Assembly: GCF_007991635.1 (NCBI RefSeq)
Contig: NZ_BJYS01000006.1
Location: 124,001 to 188,000, forward strand
DNA from: Adhaeribacter aerolatus
GTDB taxonomy: Bacteria; Bacteroidota; Bacteroidia; Cytophagales; Hymenobacteraceae
Length of the DNA stretch: 64,000 nt
Direction of reading: 5' to 3'
This document shows positions 34,551 through 42,649 of this stretch, in pieces. The translations under genes were made by a program, and so were the position numbers. The number at the start of each line of letters is the position of its first letter. Position 1 is the first letter of the stretch. The notes below the pieces were generated by a model that saw nothing but the letters and a program-made list of their open reading frames with translations, was not told where the DNA came from and searched no databases.

Positions 34551-37500
34551 TTAAAAATTAACATCAACACCAAAACTGTAAACTTTCACCTGCGGATAAC
34601 CATTGCCAATACCCACGGGCGTTTCTACATCATAGCCTTTCCAGAATTTATCCAGGGTAAAGAGGTTCTGGCCGTTTACATAAAGGCGCAGGTTTTTCAT
34701 GCCTACTTTTTGGACTAAGGTAGTCGGGAGTTTATAGCCTAGCTGTAAGTTTTTCAGACGCAGGTAAGAAGCATCTTTTAGCCAGAAGCTCGATACTTTC
34801 TCGTTGTTGGCTTCGCTGAAGGCCAGGCGGGGGAAAGTAGCATTTGGGGTTGCCGGGGTCCAGTGGTCTTTGTGCTGTTCCTGCACCGTACCACCTAAGA
34901 AGAAAGGCATAATGCCTTGCTGCCACAGGAATCCGTCGGACTTGCCTACGCCCTGAAAGAAAACATTTAAATTAAAACCTTTATAAGTGGCGTTGATGGT
35001 AGTACCAAAAGTTAAACGCGGAATAGTGCTGCCAATAATTACGTTGTCGTTATCATTAATAATGCCGTCGCTGTTCTGGTCTTTGTACTTGATATCGCCG
35101 GGTTTAATGGTTCCGAATTGTTTGGCATGGGCGGCTACCTCGTCCTCGCTCTGAAAAAAGCCTTCGGCTTCTAAACCAAAGATGGAATTTATGGGGCTAC
35201 CCTCGCGGCTAACGGTCAGGCCGGTACGGTTTACCCCGCGCAAATCCACTACTTCATTTATTACATCCGACAGGTTGAAACTTACGTCGTAATTAAAATC
35301 TTTCACTGCTCCCCGGTAAGTAAGCCCCATTTCCCAGCCGGTGTTATTAACCACGCCCACATTTTGTGATGGGGCGGCTAAGCCAATAATCAGGGGTACA
35401 TCCAGTGTGTACAGGATATCGCGGGTTTGCCGGAAATAATAATCGCCGGTAAAAGACAAATTATCTAACAAGGTCAGGTCTATTCCGAAATCCGTCATTT
35501 CGGTGGTTTCCCAGGAAATATCGGAGTTTGCCAGGGTATTGAGCGCGGCTGTATTTACTATTTGTTTACCCAGCGTGTAAGAACCTAAATTAATGAAGGA
35601 GGTGAACGGATAATTACCAATATTCTGGTTACCTAACCGTCCCCAGGAACCCCGGAATTTTAATTCGTTAACTACGTTTTTCAGCGGCTCCATAAAAGCC
35701 TCTTCGGAGATGCGCCAGCCCGCCGATATGGAAGGGAAGAAACCATATTTATTGCCAGTCGCAAAACGGGAAGAACCATCGTAGCGGCCGTTTACTTCTA
35801 ACAAATATTTTTGGTTATAATCGTAATTAATCCGTCCGAAGAAAGATTGCAGGGCCCATTCTGCTCCCCCGCCACGGGCTTGCTGGTTATTAGCCGAGCC
35901 GGTATTGAGCACCGGATAATCCGGCAGAATAAAATTATCGCGGAAAGCCGATACAATATTGTTGCGGTAATCTTCGCGCGAAGCACCCAATAATAATTTC
36001 AGGCCGTGGCCGCCAAGAGTTTTAGTAGCCGTAAGGGTACCCCGGAAATTATTATAAAAAGCCTGGTTGCGCTCCTCGGTTAGGGTGCTTCTGGCCGGAA
36101 CCAGGAAACTTACCGCACCATTGGGTTTATAGGTTTGTACCGACCGGTTAAAGTCGCTGTTGTTCGATTGGGCAAACCGGGGCGCTGCCGTTAACTCCAG
36201 TTGCAGCCATTCTTTGGGTGTATAATTAAGCGAAACGTTTAGCTGCGCCGATGGGCTGTTATTTTTACGTTCTCCGCCAATGCGGCTAAAAGCAATCGGG
36301 TTATCGCCATTCCAGCCTTCACCCCAGGTTCCATCAGAATTAATGCCTAACTGATTCGCCGGAATCCGGTTCATCCAATGAAAAACATCGGAGGTTCCCC
36401 GGCCGGGTTCGGTGGTATGGGCACTAACCAGTTGTAAGTCAAACTTCATGTTAAACTTATCCGAAAACAAAATATCGGCATTATTACGCAAGGTAAAGCG
36501 TTTGAAATTAGAACTTTCAATTAGCCCCTGCTGGTCGAAATAGCCCAACGAAGTCAGAAATCGAATTTTCTCACCCCCGCCATTCAAACTTACGAAATGG
36601 CTTTGCATAGCACCCGAACCAGTTATTACTTCTTTCTGCCAGTCGGTATCGGGGTATAAATCGCGGTTAGTGGGGCCTTCGGTGCGGTATTTATCTATTA
36701 AGGCATCGGTATAAAGCGGGGCCCGGCCTACGTTTACATAAGCTTCGTTGGTTAATAACATGTGGTCGATGGCATTAACCATATCGGGCATGTTGGTAGG
36801 TGTCTGAAACCCGCCGTAACCATTGTAACCAATGCTGAGCTGATTGCCCTTGGCCCGCTTGGTCGTTACCAAAATAACCCCATTGGCCGCCCGCGATCCG
36901 TAAATGGAAGCAGATGCAGCATCTTTCAACACCGAAATAGATTCAATTAAATTAGGATCGATGTTGTTAATTGAGCCTTCAATTCCGTCTATCAATACCA
37001 AAGGGTTGGAATCGCTCAGCGTTCCTATTCCCCGTATCCGGATGGTACCCGCATCGCCGCCGGGCCGACCGGAACTTTGGGTGACCGTTACTCCGGGTGC
37101 TACGCCTTGCAAAGCGGCTGAAGTTTGCCCGATTGGCCGGGAAGTCAAAGTCTCCGAAGAAACCGTTGCCACTGCGCCCGTTAAGTTTACTTTTTTCTGG
37201 GTACCAAAACCTACCACCACTACTTCTTCCAGCGCTTTGGCATCTTCTTCTAAGGTGACATTCAGGGTACCACCGGCAGCCGGCACGGCTACTTCTTTGG
37301 TAGCAAAGCCAATAAAGGAAAATATTAAAGTACCGCCGGCATCCGGCACCGATAAAGTATAATCACCCTCGGCCCCGGTAGTGGCACCCACCGAGGTTCC
37401 TTTTAACAGTACGGTTACGCCCGGCAGGCCTTCTCCTTTGGCAGAAGTTACTTTGCCCGAAATTATTTTATCCACTAATATTCCAGAAGATGGTTTAGAT

Positions 37501-37886
37501 AAAGGCTTTTCGGCTGGTTTCGGTTGCGGCCGGACCGGTATGATAATATAATCGTTGGCCGATATTTTTTCGAAGGTAAGCTGGTGCGGCGCCAGTAATT
37601 GCGTTAGGGATTCGTCAATATTTTTGATTTGACCCTCCAGGGCTTTTAAATCACCTACAATCGGTAACAACAGTTCGCTGTCGTAGTTAAAGGTTACGTT
37701 ATGCTGCTTCTCGAAAGCGGTTAATATTTTTACCAAAGATTGGCGGTTACTTTCTTTGCCAGTACTTCTTTGCTTGGGCAAGCCCCGGTTAAGGGCGGTA
37801 AGTACCTGCGCCCTGGCCGGGGGCATGAGGCCGGCAGACCAAATTACCAGCAGTAAAAGCGGTAGTTTGCGTAAGGGTTTTAACAT
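34551..37886 (-). CDS. SusC/RagA-family TonB-dependent transporter with STN signalling domain
   Basis: A 1111-aa outer-membrane transducer. After a signal peptide (about 1-27) comes a secretin/TonB short N-terminal (STN) domain (about 48-115: SLVKILTAFEKQHNVTFNYDSELL... LTQLLAPHQLTFEKISANDYIIIPV). Then follow a carboxypeptidase-regulatory-like domain (about 143-215: ISGKVTSAKGEGLPGVTVLLKGTS), the plug (EEVVVVGFGTQKKVNLTGAV... DAASASIYGSRAANGVILVTTKRAK) and the barrel. STN domains contact FecR-type anti-sigma factors; the FecR and ECF sigma genes lie directly upstream, so binding of the cognate ligand should switch on this operon. It differs in this respect from the other two SusC proteins in the window. 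Confidence 0.95.
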   Translation of the reverse strand: MLKPLRKLPLLLLVIWSAGLMPPARAQVLTALNRGLPKQRSTGKESNRQSLVKILTAFEKQHNVTFNYDSELLLPIVGDLKALEGQIKNIDESLTQLLAPHQLTFEKISANDYIIIPVRPQPKPAEKPLSKPSSGILVDKIISGKVTSAKGEGLPGVTVLLKGTSVGATTGAEGDYTLSVPDAGGTLIFSFIGFATKEVAVPAAGGTLNVTLEEDAKALEEVVVVGFGTQKKVNLTGAVATVSSETLTSRPIGQTSAALQGVAPGVTVTQSSGRPGGDAGTIRIRGIGTLSDSNPLVLIDGIEGSINNIDPNLIESISVLKDAASASIYGSRAANGVILVTTKRAKGNQLSIGYNGYGGFQTPTNMPDMVNAIDHMLLTNEAYVNVGRAPLYTDALIDKYRTEGPTNRDLYPDTDWQKEVITGSGAMQSHFVSLNGGGEKIRFLTSLGYFDQQGLIESSNFKRFTLRNNADILFSDKFNMKFDLQLVSAHTTEPGRGTSDVFHWMNRIPANQLGINSDGTWGEGWNGDNPIAFSRIGGERKNNSPSAQLNVSLNYTPKEWLQLELTAAPRFAQSNNSDFNRSVQTYKPNGAVSFLVPARSTLTEERNQAFYNNFRGTLTATKTLGGHGLKLLLGASREDYRNNIVSAFRDNFILPDYPVLNTGSANNQQARGGGAEWALQSFFGRINYDYNQKYLLEVNGRYDGSSRFATGNKYGFFPSISAGWRISEEAFMEPLKNVVNELKFRGSWGRLGNQNIGNYPFTSFINLGSYTLGKQIVNTAALNTLANSDISWETTEMTDFGIDLTLLDNLSFTGDYYFRQTRDILYTLDVPLIIGLAAPSQNVGVVNNTGWEMGLTYRGAVKDFNYDVSFNLSDVINEVVDLRGVNRTGLTVSREGSPINSIFGLEAEGFFQSEDEVAAHAKQFGTIKPGDIKYKDQNSDGIINDNDNVIIGSTIPRLTFGTTINATYKGFNLNVFFQGVGKSDGFLWQQGIMPFFLGGTVQEQHKDHWTPATPNATFPRLAFSEANNEKVSSFWLKDASYLRLKNLQLGYKLPTTLVQKVGMKNLRLYVNGQNLFTLDKFWKGYDVETPVGIGNGYPQVKVYSFGVDVNF

Positions 37887-37945
37887 AATTTTAGCTGTTT
37901 TGGGTGAATAATAAATTAGGAGATGTTAAGGGCCGGACGAAAAAC

Positions 37946-38998
37946 TTACGCCGGTTTTATGGTGATATGCCGGCCTTTCTTTTCGATGGTTAATCTGAAA
38001 GACTTTTCGATAGCGGTTAACAGCAGATCGATTTTTTTGGGATTACCCGAACCGGTAAAACGACGGGTGGCCAGGGCTGGGTCGGCAAACGTTACCTGGT
38101 ACCCATAGGTATCTTTTAAAACCCGCGCTACTTCGGAAAGCGGGGTATCTACAAAAACAATTTTATGCTGGAGAAAAGCACTATAAAGTGCCGGGTTATG
38201 AACGGTAATTTTATTTAAGCGGCTGCCCGGGCCCAATTCTACCAGTTCCCCTGGTTTCATAATTGCTTCGGTTTTTTGCGGCGAGCCATTTCCCTCCTGG
38301 TGCGCATCTGCAACGGCTACTTTCACCTTTCCTTCGCTCAGCACCACTCTGGTTTTTTGGGGCCGGTTGGTCAGCACAAACTTGGTTCCCAGCACCTCCA
38401 CCTTTACCCCATCTGAAGCCTGAACCCGAAATGGCTGGTGATTTCTCGTATGCGTAACCGAAAAGTAGGCTTCGCCCTGTAGCTTCACTTCCCGCACCGA
38501 GGAAGCATCCCAAGGACTGGCGTAACTCAAAACGGAATTCCCGTTTAAAACCACTTTAGAATTATCCGGCAAGGTAATCGTGCGGATTTCGCCGAAACTC
38601 GTTGCAACCCGGATCGGAGTACTTTCGGTTTCCTGAAACTTCCACAAAGCCAAGCCGGCAAATAAAACACAGATAAATACCGCTGCTATCCGGTACCAAT
38701 TAATCCGGGTTGTAGCCACCGTCTTTTTATCCGGTACCAGTTGTACTACTTTACCGGTTTGGGTTCGGGCTTCTATGTGCTGCCAAAGGCGGTTTACCTT
38801 TTCAGCGGGTAAAACGGCTGGTTTAAAATCGAGCGATAGCAGGAGGTTCCGGGCTTTTTCAACTTCGTGCTGCTGGTTGGGGTACGCGCGCAACCAGTTT
38901 TGCCAGAACTTTTCATTCTCCGGATTGGGTTGTAACACCCAGTTTTGAAAATAATCGTCCAGTAAAAAGTCCTGCGCGGTAAATCCTGTATAATCCAT
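37946..38998 (-). CDS. FecR-family anti-sigma factor
   Basis: A 350-aa single-pass membrane regulator. The cytoplasmic N-terminal part (1-95) contains FWQNWLRAYPNQQHEVEKARNLLLSL, a membrane segment is at about 103-120 (WYRIAAVFICVLFAGLALWKF), and the periplasmic FecR domain follows (about 130-245; ATSFGEIRTITLPDNSKVVLNGNSVLSY, GEAYFSVTHTRNHQPFRVQ, GTKFVLTNRPQKTRVVLSEGKVKV). A DUF4974 C-terminal domain (about 275-350; VDTPLSEVARVLKDTYGYQVTF) is expected to meet the STN domain of the SusC encoded 59 bases downstream. It would hold the ECF sigma factor encoded upstream inactive until ligand arrives. Confidence 0.94.
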   Translation of the reverse strand: MDYTGFTAQDFLLDDYFQNWVLQPNPENEKFWQNWLRAYPNQQHEVEKARNLLLSLDFKPAVLPAEKVNRLWQHIEARTQTGKVVQLVPDKKTVATTRINWYRIAAVFICVLFAGLALWKFQETESTPIRVATSFGEIRTITLPDNSKVVLNGNSVLSYASPWDASSVREVKLQGEAYFSVTHTRNHQPFRVQASDGVKVEVLGTKFVLTNRPQKTRVVLSEGKVKVAVADAHQEGNGSPQKTEAIMKPGELVELGPGSRLNKITVHNPALYSAFLQHKIVFVDTPLSEVARVLKDTYGYQVTFADPALATRRFTGSGNPKKIDLLLTAIEKSFRLTIEKKGRHITIKPA

Positions 38999-39225
38999 CT
39001 GAAAAAAATATTGCCTCTATTGTGCTGCTTCTAAATGGGAAAGAGCAGAACGCAGAATACTCCATCAAAATTTTCTGGATATTTATAAATATTATACTAT
39101 TTACAAGACAATTCAGTATTATTTGATATTCTTCTAATCAGATTTAAATAATATTAAAATAATATTAATGTTAGGACTAGGAGGGCGATTAAAAGATTTT
39201 AGAATGAATATTCAGGACTCCCGGA

Positions 39226-39858
39226 TTAGGATGGTAAAGAAATAGCAAAAAGGATTGAAAGTAAGATAGCCTGAACGTGTTCACGCAGCATCTCAATTGC
39301 CTTGGAAATAAGATTATAGGTGGATTTTAGCTGCAAACCCATTATTTCGGCTATTTCCTGGAAACTCAGATTATCGTAAAACCTTAAATAAATAGCTTCG
39401 CGCTGCCTTTTGGTTAAAGTGAGCATGGCCTGCTGCATTCTTTCCTGCTGATTTTCCTGTACATTGGCAGCTATCAGCACATGCTCCGGGGAAGCTTCGG
39501 CCATTGGCTCCTCTTTCGCAAAAGCATTGCTGAATTTGTTTCTTTTGGTATGGGCTTCTGCGGATACCTGCAATCTCCGCCGTAAGGATTTAAATAAGTA
39601 AAATTTAATATTATTGGTGGGCCCTAAGTTTTCTTTGGTTTGCCATAAATAAATAAACAGCTCCTGAATGCAGTCTTCCACTACTTCTGTCTCAGGGCAA
39701 ATTTTGGTCCCGTAACTATATAATGCCTGTATATGCGCCTGATAAATTTCCGAGAAGGCATCCCGGTCCCCGCTTTTAAATAATTCCCAGCGCGTACTGT
39801 CGTTGGGAGCAGCAGCCACCGCAAAACTAGAATCAGGTTGCTCCTGGGAGAGATGCAT
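39226..39858 (-). CDS. ECF sigma-70 factor (FecI-like, Bacteroidota type)
   Basis: A 210-aa RNA polymerase sigma factor. Region 2 is about residues 22-95 (FKSGDRDAFSEIYQAHIQALYSYG... VEDCIQELFIYLWQTKENLG), and region 4 about 140-195 (LTKRQREAIYLRFYDNLSFQEIAEIMGLQLKSTYNLISKAIEML) with its helix-turn-helix. The C-terminal tail is hydrophobic (AILLSILFAISLP), a feature often seen in this family. It lies 227 bases upstream of the FecR gene on the same strand. It should direct transcription of the SusC/SusD/flavoprotein genes when FecR releases it. Confidence 0.93.
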   Translation of the reverse strand: MHLSQEQPDSSFAVAAAPNDSTRWELFKSGDRDAFSEIYQAHIQALYSYGTKICPETEVVEDCIQELFIYLWQTKENLGPTNNIKFYLFKSLRRRLQVSAEAHTKRNKFSNAFAKEEPMAEASPEHVLIAANVQENQQERMQQAMLTLTKRQREAIYLRFYDNLSFQEIAEIMGLQLKSTYNLISKAIEMLREHVQAILLSILFAISLPS

Positions 39859-40344
39859 GCAACGGGGTTAATGAAATGAAACAAAAATTATTTTCCGGAT
39901 TTGTGCTGCGTTTATCCGTAACGCATTTTAAATATAGGTTATACCCGGCTTAAATGCAACCTAACATTAGAAAACCAAACCTGTTCAATTAATATTAACA
40001 ATCTAGGATTGGTTTGCATCCAAAAGGAATGGCAGCCAAAAGCTTTGTGAACTGCCCAAAAATTTTCTTGACCGAAAAGAAAGAAAACAAAGCCGGCAGC
40101 GCCAAGCCAACCTTTATATTCCCTTATTTTTAGCGGATTACCTGTAAGTTTGTCACTGCCTCACTTCTAGTTAAAAAGCTTCGCTAAAACGAACATATTT
40201 TGATGTGTATGTTACTTGATGTGTATGCTAAATTAATTAATAAAAGGTGTAGCCGATAAACAGGACTACACCCAAAAGGGCTCCCCAAGCTTCTTCAACA
40301 CCCAAACGAAATCTGGTTAAAGCTCCTTCTTTTTTATGCCATTT
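39859..40344. other. 486-base gap; terminator and a short tandem repeat, no gene seen
   Basis: It contains the sigma gene's upstream region, a 12-base direct repeat TTGATGTGTATG at 40200-40211 and 40216-40227 (16-base period), and the terminator at 40242-40272. A purine-rich stretch near 40060-40100 looks like remnant repeat. No frame longer than a few dozen codons is convincing. Confidence 0.6.
40242..40272 (-). terminator. Rho-independent terminator of the LacI-linked PUL operon
   Basis: GGTGTAG (40246-40252) pairs with CTACACC (40266-40272) around a 13-base loop. Read on the minus strand, the stem is followed by TTTT. It lies 73 bases past the stop codon of the last operon gene at 40345. 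Confidence 0.75.
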
Positions 40345-42621
40345 TTAATATACCTGTACCTCAAAAATGGCTGCCGGTACATTAGTCGATGGATGCTTCG
40401 GTTCGATTACCAGCCTGGAAGTTTTAACAGGTTCATCCAGCACAATTTTGTTAATCGTCTGATGATTGTGCCGCACCTCCCGGATAAGTTCGCCTTTATC
40501 GTTGCATAATTTATAGTGCTGCACGCAGAACGGAATCTCGTACTCCGGGTGGCCCATCAAAGAAGATTCCATGGGATGATCATAATCGGTATCGAAAGCC
40601 AGAATTATTTCTTTTATGGTTTGGGGTTGTTCCCATTCCAGAGAAAGCTTGGAATTTACATCATCGGCAGCCGGTAGCCAGGCATTGGGGCTGGTGGTAG
40701 GCCGAAAAAGGCCGTTGTTAATATTTTCCGGGGAAAATAATGAGATACCAGAATCCAGACGCAGGCCAAAATTATGGCCGGCGGGCCGGCGGTGCGGGCA
40801 CCAGAATTCAAATTCATCTACGCCAATCTCCGCGGGCGGTGTTTGCTTGCCGTAGTTCGACACCGCTTTATTTATTTTGTTGAAAACCGTTAAGACCCCG
40901 GTAACGCGTTGTTCGCTGCCCCTGACCGCTACGGCATCGTGCTTCATCAGGCAAATAAAAATATAGCGGGGCTGGTCCACTTCGTAATCAAAATCCAGAT
41001 GAATGTGCTGCTCGCCTTGACCTAATTTAATTTCTTTTTGTGCTACCGTTACATCCGGGGTGTAGTTAAAAGGTTTACTGCTGATGCGGAGTTCAACCTG
41101 AAGTGCAGTGGCTGCTTCGGCTTTTACCTGTAGCGTCAGGCCTGTGAGTTTACCGGCAGTTACCGGCAGCATTTGGGCCGCGGAATATTCCAGTTCAAGC
41201 CAAGGGCCATCAAAGGGCAATTCTTTTAAGGTAAACGCACTGGATGCAGATATTTCAGCCGAATTAACCAAATTTTCTTTTGCTGCAAACTTTATACCTG
41301 GTATATGGTGGCCGGTTTTCAGCAATTCCTGCTGAAGCACCTGCATGTTTTCCGGTTCGTTCAGTTGCATTAGCGACCAGTTATTTTTTACGGCTAAGGC
41401 GGCTGCCATGCCTACGGCTTGTCCGCCGTGGGCACAGGTACCCATTACACGCGAAGAACCAAATGCCACGTGCGAGGCACTGATAATGCGACCCGCCAAC
41501 AATAAATTAGAAATATTGCGGCTGTAAAAGCACCGGAACGGAATCTGGTAAATGCCTTTGCCGTGCCATTGGTTGCAGCCGGGCTTCTCGCTGAACACGC
41601 CATCGGCCGGGTGTAAATCAATCGACCAGCCGCCGTAAGCTACCGCATCCGGAAAAGTTTTTTGCTCTACAATATCCTGCTGGCGTAGCATGTATTCGCC
41701 TTCAAAACGGCGGCTTTCGCGCTTGCCCGGAATATTGCCCACCCACTCCAGCGTCAGGTTTTCGGCCTCCGGGAAATTGCCCGAATTTTTAATGTAGTTC
41801 CAGACACCGTAAACTACTTTCCAGAGTTCCCACTTAATTTTTTCGGTTTCGTGTACGGTATCCAGGCGGCCGCCGTATTCAATCCACCAAAGGCGACAGC
41901 CAAAATCAGAAACATTAAAACTTTTGTAGCGCGGAATTTGGGTAATATCCTGCAGGGCATAGCTGGGCGGCAAAAACCGCACCGGCCGACCGGTGTCTTT
42001 CGTATAAAAATAAATGGTATGTCCCAGTAGTTCGCCGTATTCTGAGCTGGGCGCAAATTTCTCCCCGAACTCTTCCCGCGATTCCGCGCCCATCCGGAAA
42101 GCCGCTCCCGCCGAAAAAGCCATCAAACCATCGCCGGATGCGTCGCAAAACCAGGGTGCTGCCAACTCGTATTGGGTAGAATTCTGGCTACAGAAAGCCC
42201 ACACTTTTTCTATTTTATCTTCGCTTGCTTTATCTACCTGGTAAACCGACGTATTCAGGAGCAGGCGAATATTGGGTTCTTCGGTTACTTTTTCGAGGAG
42301 CACGGTATCGAAAATAACGGCATTCCCTTCGGGGTTCCGGTACAGGTTTTCTACTAATATTTCGTCAATTACGCCGCCTTCGCGGGCCCAGCGGTTGTTG
42401 TTGCCCATGTGCGAAGTTGCCCCCAACACCCATAACCGTACTTCGCTGGAAGCATTCCCTCCTAAAACCGGCCGGTCCTGCACCAATATTACTTTAATAC
42501 CGGCGCGGGCCGCCGTAATGGCCGCACAAGTTCCGGCTAATCCGCCGCCAACTACTACTAAATCTGCCGCTAAACTTTCCGTTCTGGGTTTTCTTGCCGC
42601 TACAAATATTTCCTTCTGCAT
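40345..42621 (-). CDS. Cytoplasmic FAD-dependent oxidoreductase with C-terminal discoidin-like domain
   Basis: A 758-aa flavoprotein of the FAD_oxidored (PF12831) superfamily. The FAD motif LVVVGGGLAGTCAAITAARAGIKVILVQDRPVLGGNASSEVRL is at about residues 21-63. The segments PWFCDASGDGLMAFSAGAAFRMG and LLLAGRIISASHVAFGSSRVMGTCAHGGQAVGMAAALA correspond to those in the exported paralogues. A second half of about 300 residues (after 440) is beta-rich and ends in a galactose-binding-like fold. Unlike the three at 26728-32718 it has no signal peptide. It is the final gene of the LacI-controlled operon, 28 bases after the GH31 gene. The substrate is presumably an imported sugar or its derivative. 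Confidence 0.88.
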   Translation of the reverse strand: MQKEIFVAARKPRTESLAADLVVVGGGLAGTCAAITAARAGIKVILVQDRPVLGGNASSEVRLWVLGATSHMGNNNRWAREGGVIDEILVENLYRNPEGNAVIFDTVLLEKVTEEPNIRLLLNTSVYQVDKASEDKIEKVWAFCSQNSTQYELAAPWFCDASGDGLMAFSAGAAFRMGAESREEFGEKFAPSSEYGELLGHTIYFYTKDTGRPVRFLPPSYALQDITQIPRYKSFNVSDFGCRLWWIEYGGRLDTVHETEKIKWELWKVVYGVWNYIKNSGNFPEAENLTLEWVGNIPGKRESRRFEGEYMLRQQDIVEQKTFPDAVAYGGWSIDLHPADGVFSEKPGCNQWHGKGIYQIPFRCFYSRNISNLLLAGRIISASHVAFGSSRVMGTCAHGGQAVGMAAALAVKNNWSLMQLNEPENMQVLQQELLKTGHHIPGIKFAAKENLVNSAEISASSAFTLKELPFDGPWLELEYSAAQMLPVTAGKLTGLTLQVKAEAATALQVELRISSKPFNYTPDVTVAQKEIKLGQGEQHIHLDFDYEVDQPRYIFICLMKHDAVAVRGSEQRVTGVLTVFNKINKAVSNYGKQTPPAEIGVDEFEFWCPHRRPAGHNFGLRLDSGISLFSPENINNGLFRPTTSPNAWLPAADDVNSKLSLEWEQPQTIKEIILAFDTDYDHPMESSLMGHPEYEIPFCVQHYKLCNDKGELIREVRHNHQTINKIVLDEPVKTSRLVIEPKHPSTNVPAAIFEVQVY

Positions 42622-42649
42622 ACTTAATTCTTTGGATTATTTCTATCCT

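Noticed and set aside
36904-37362. 152-codon plus-strand frame inside the SusC region
   Set aside because: Antisense to the STN-type SusC plug region, which is conserved; low-complexity Pro/Ser/Thr product.
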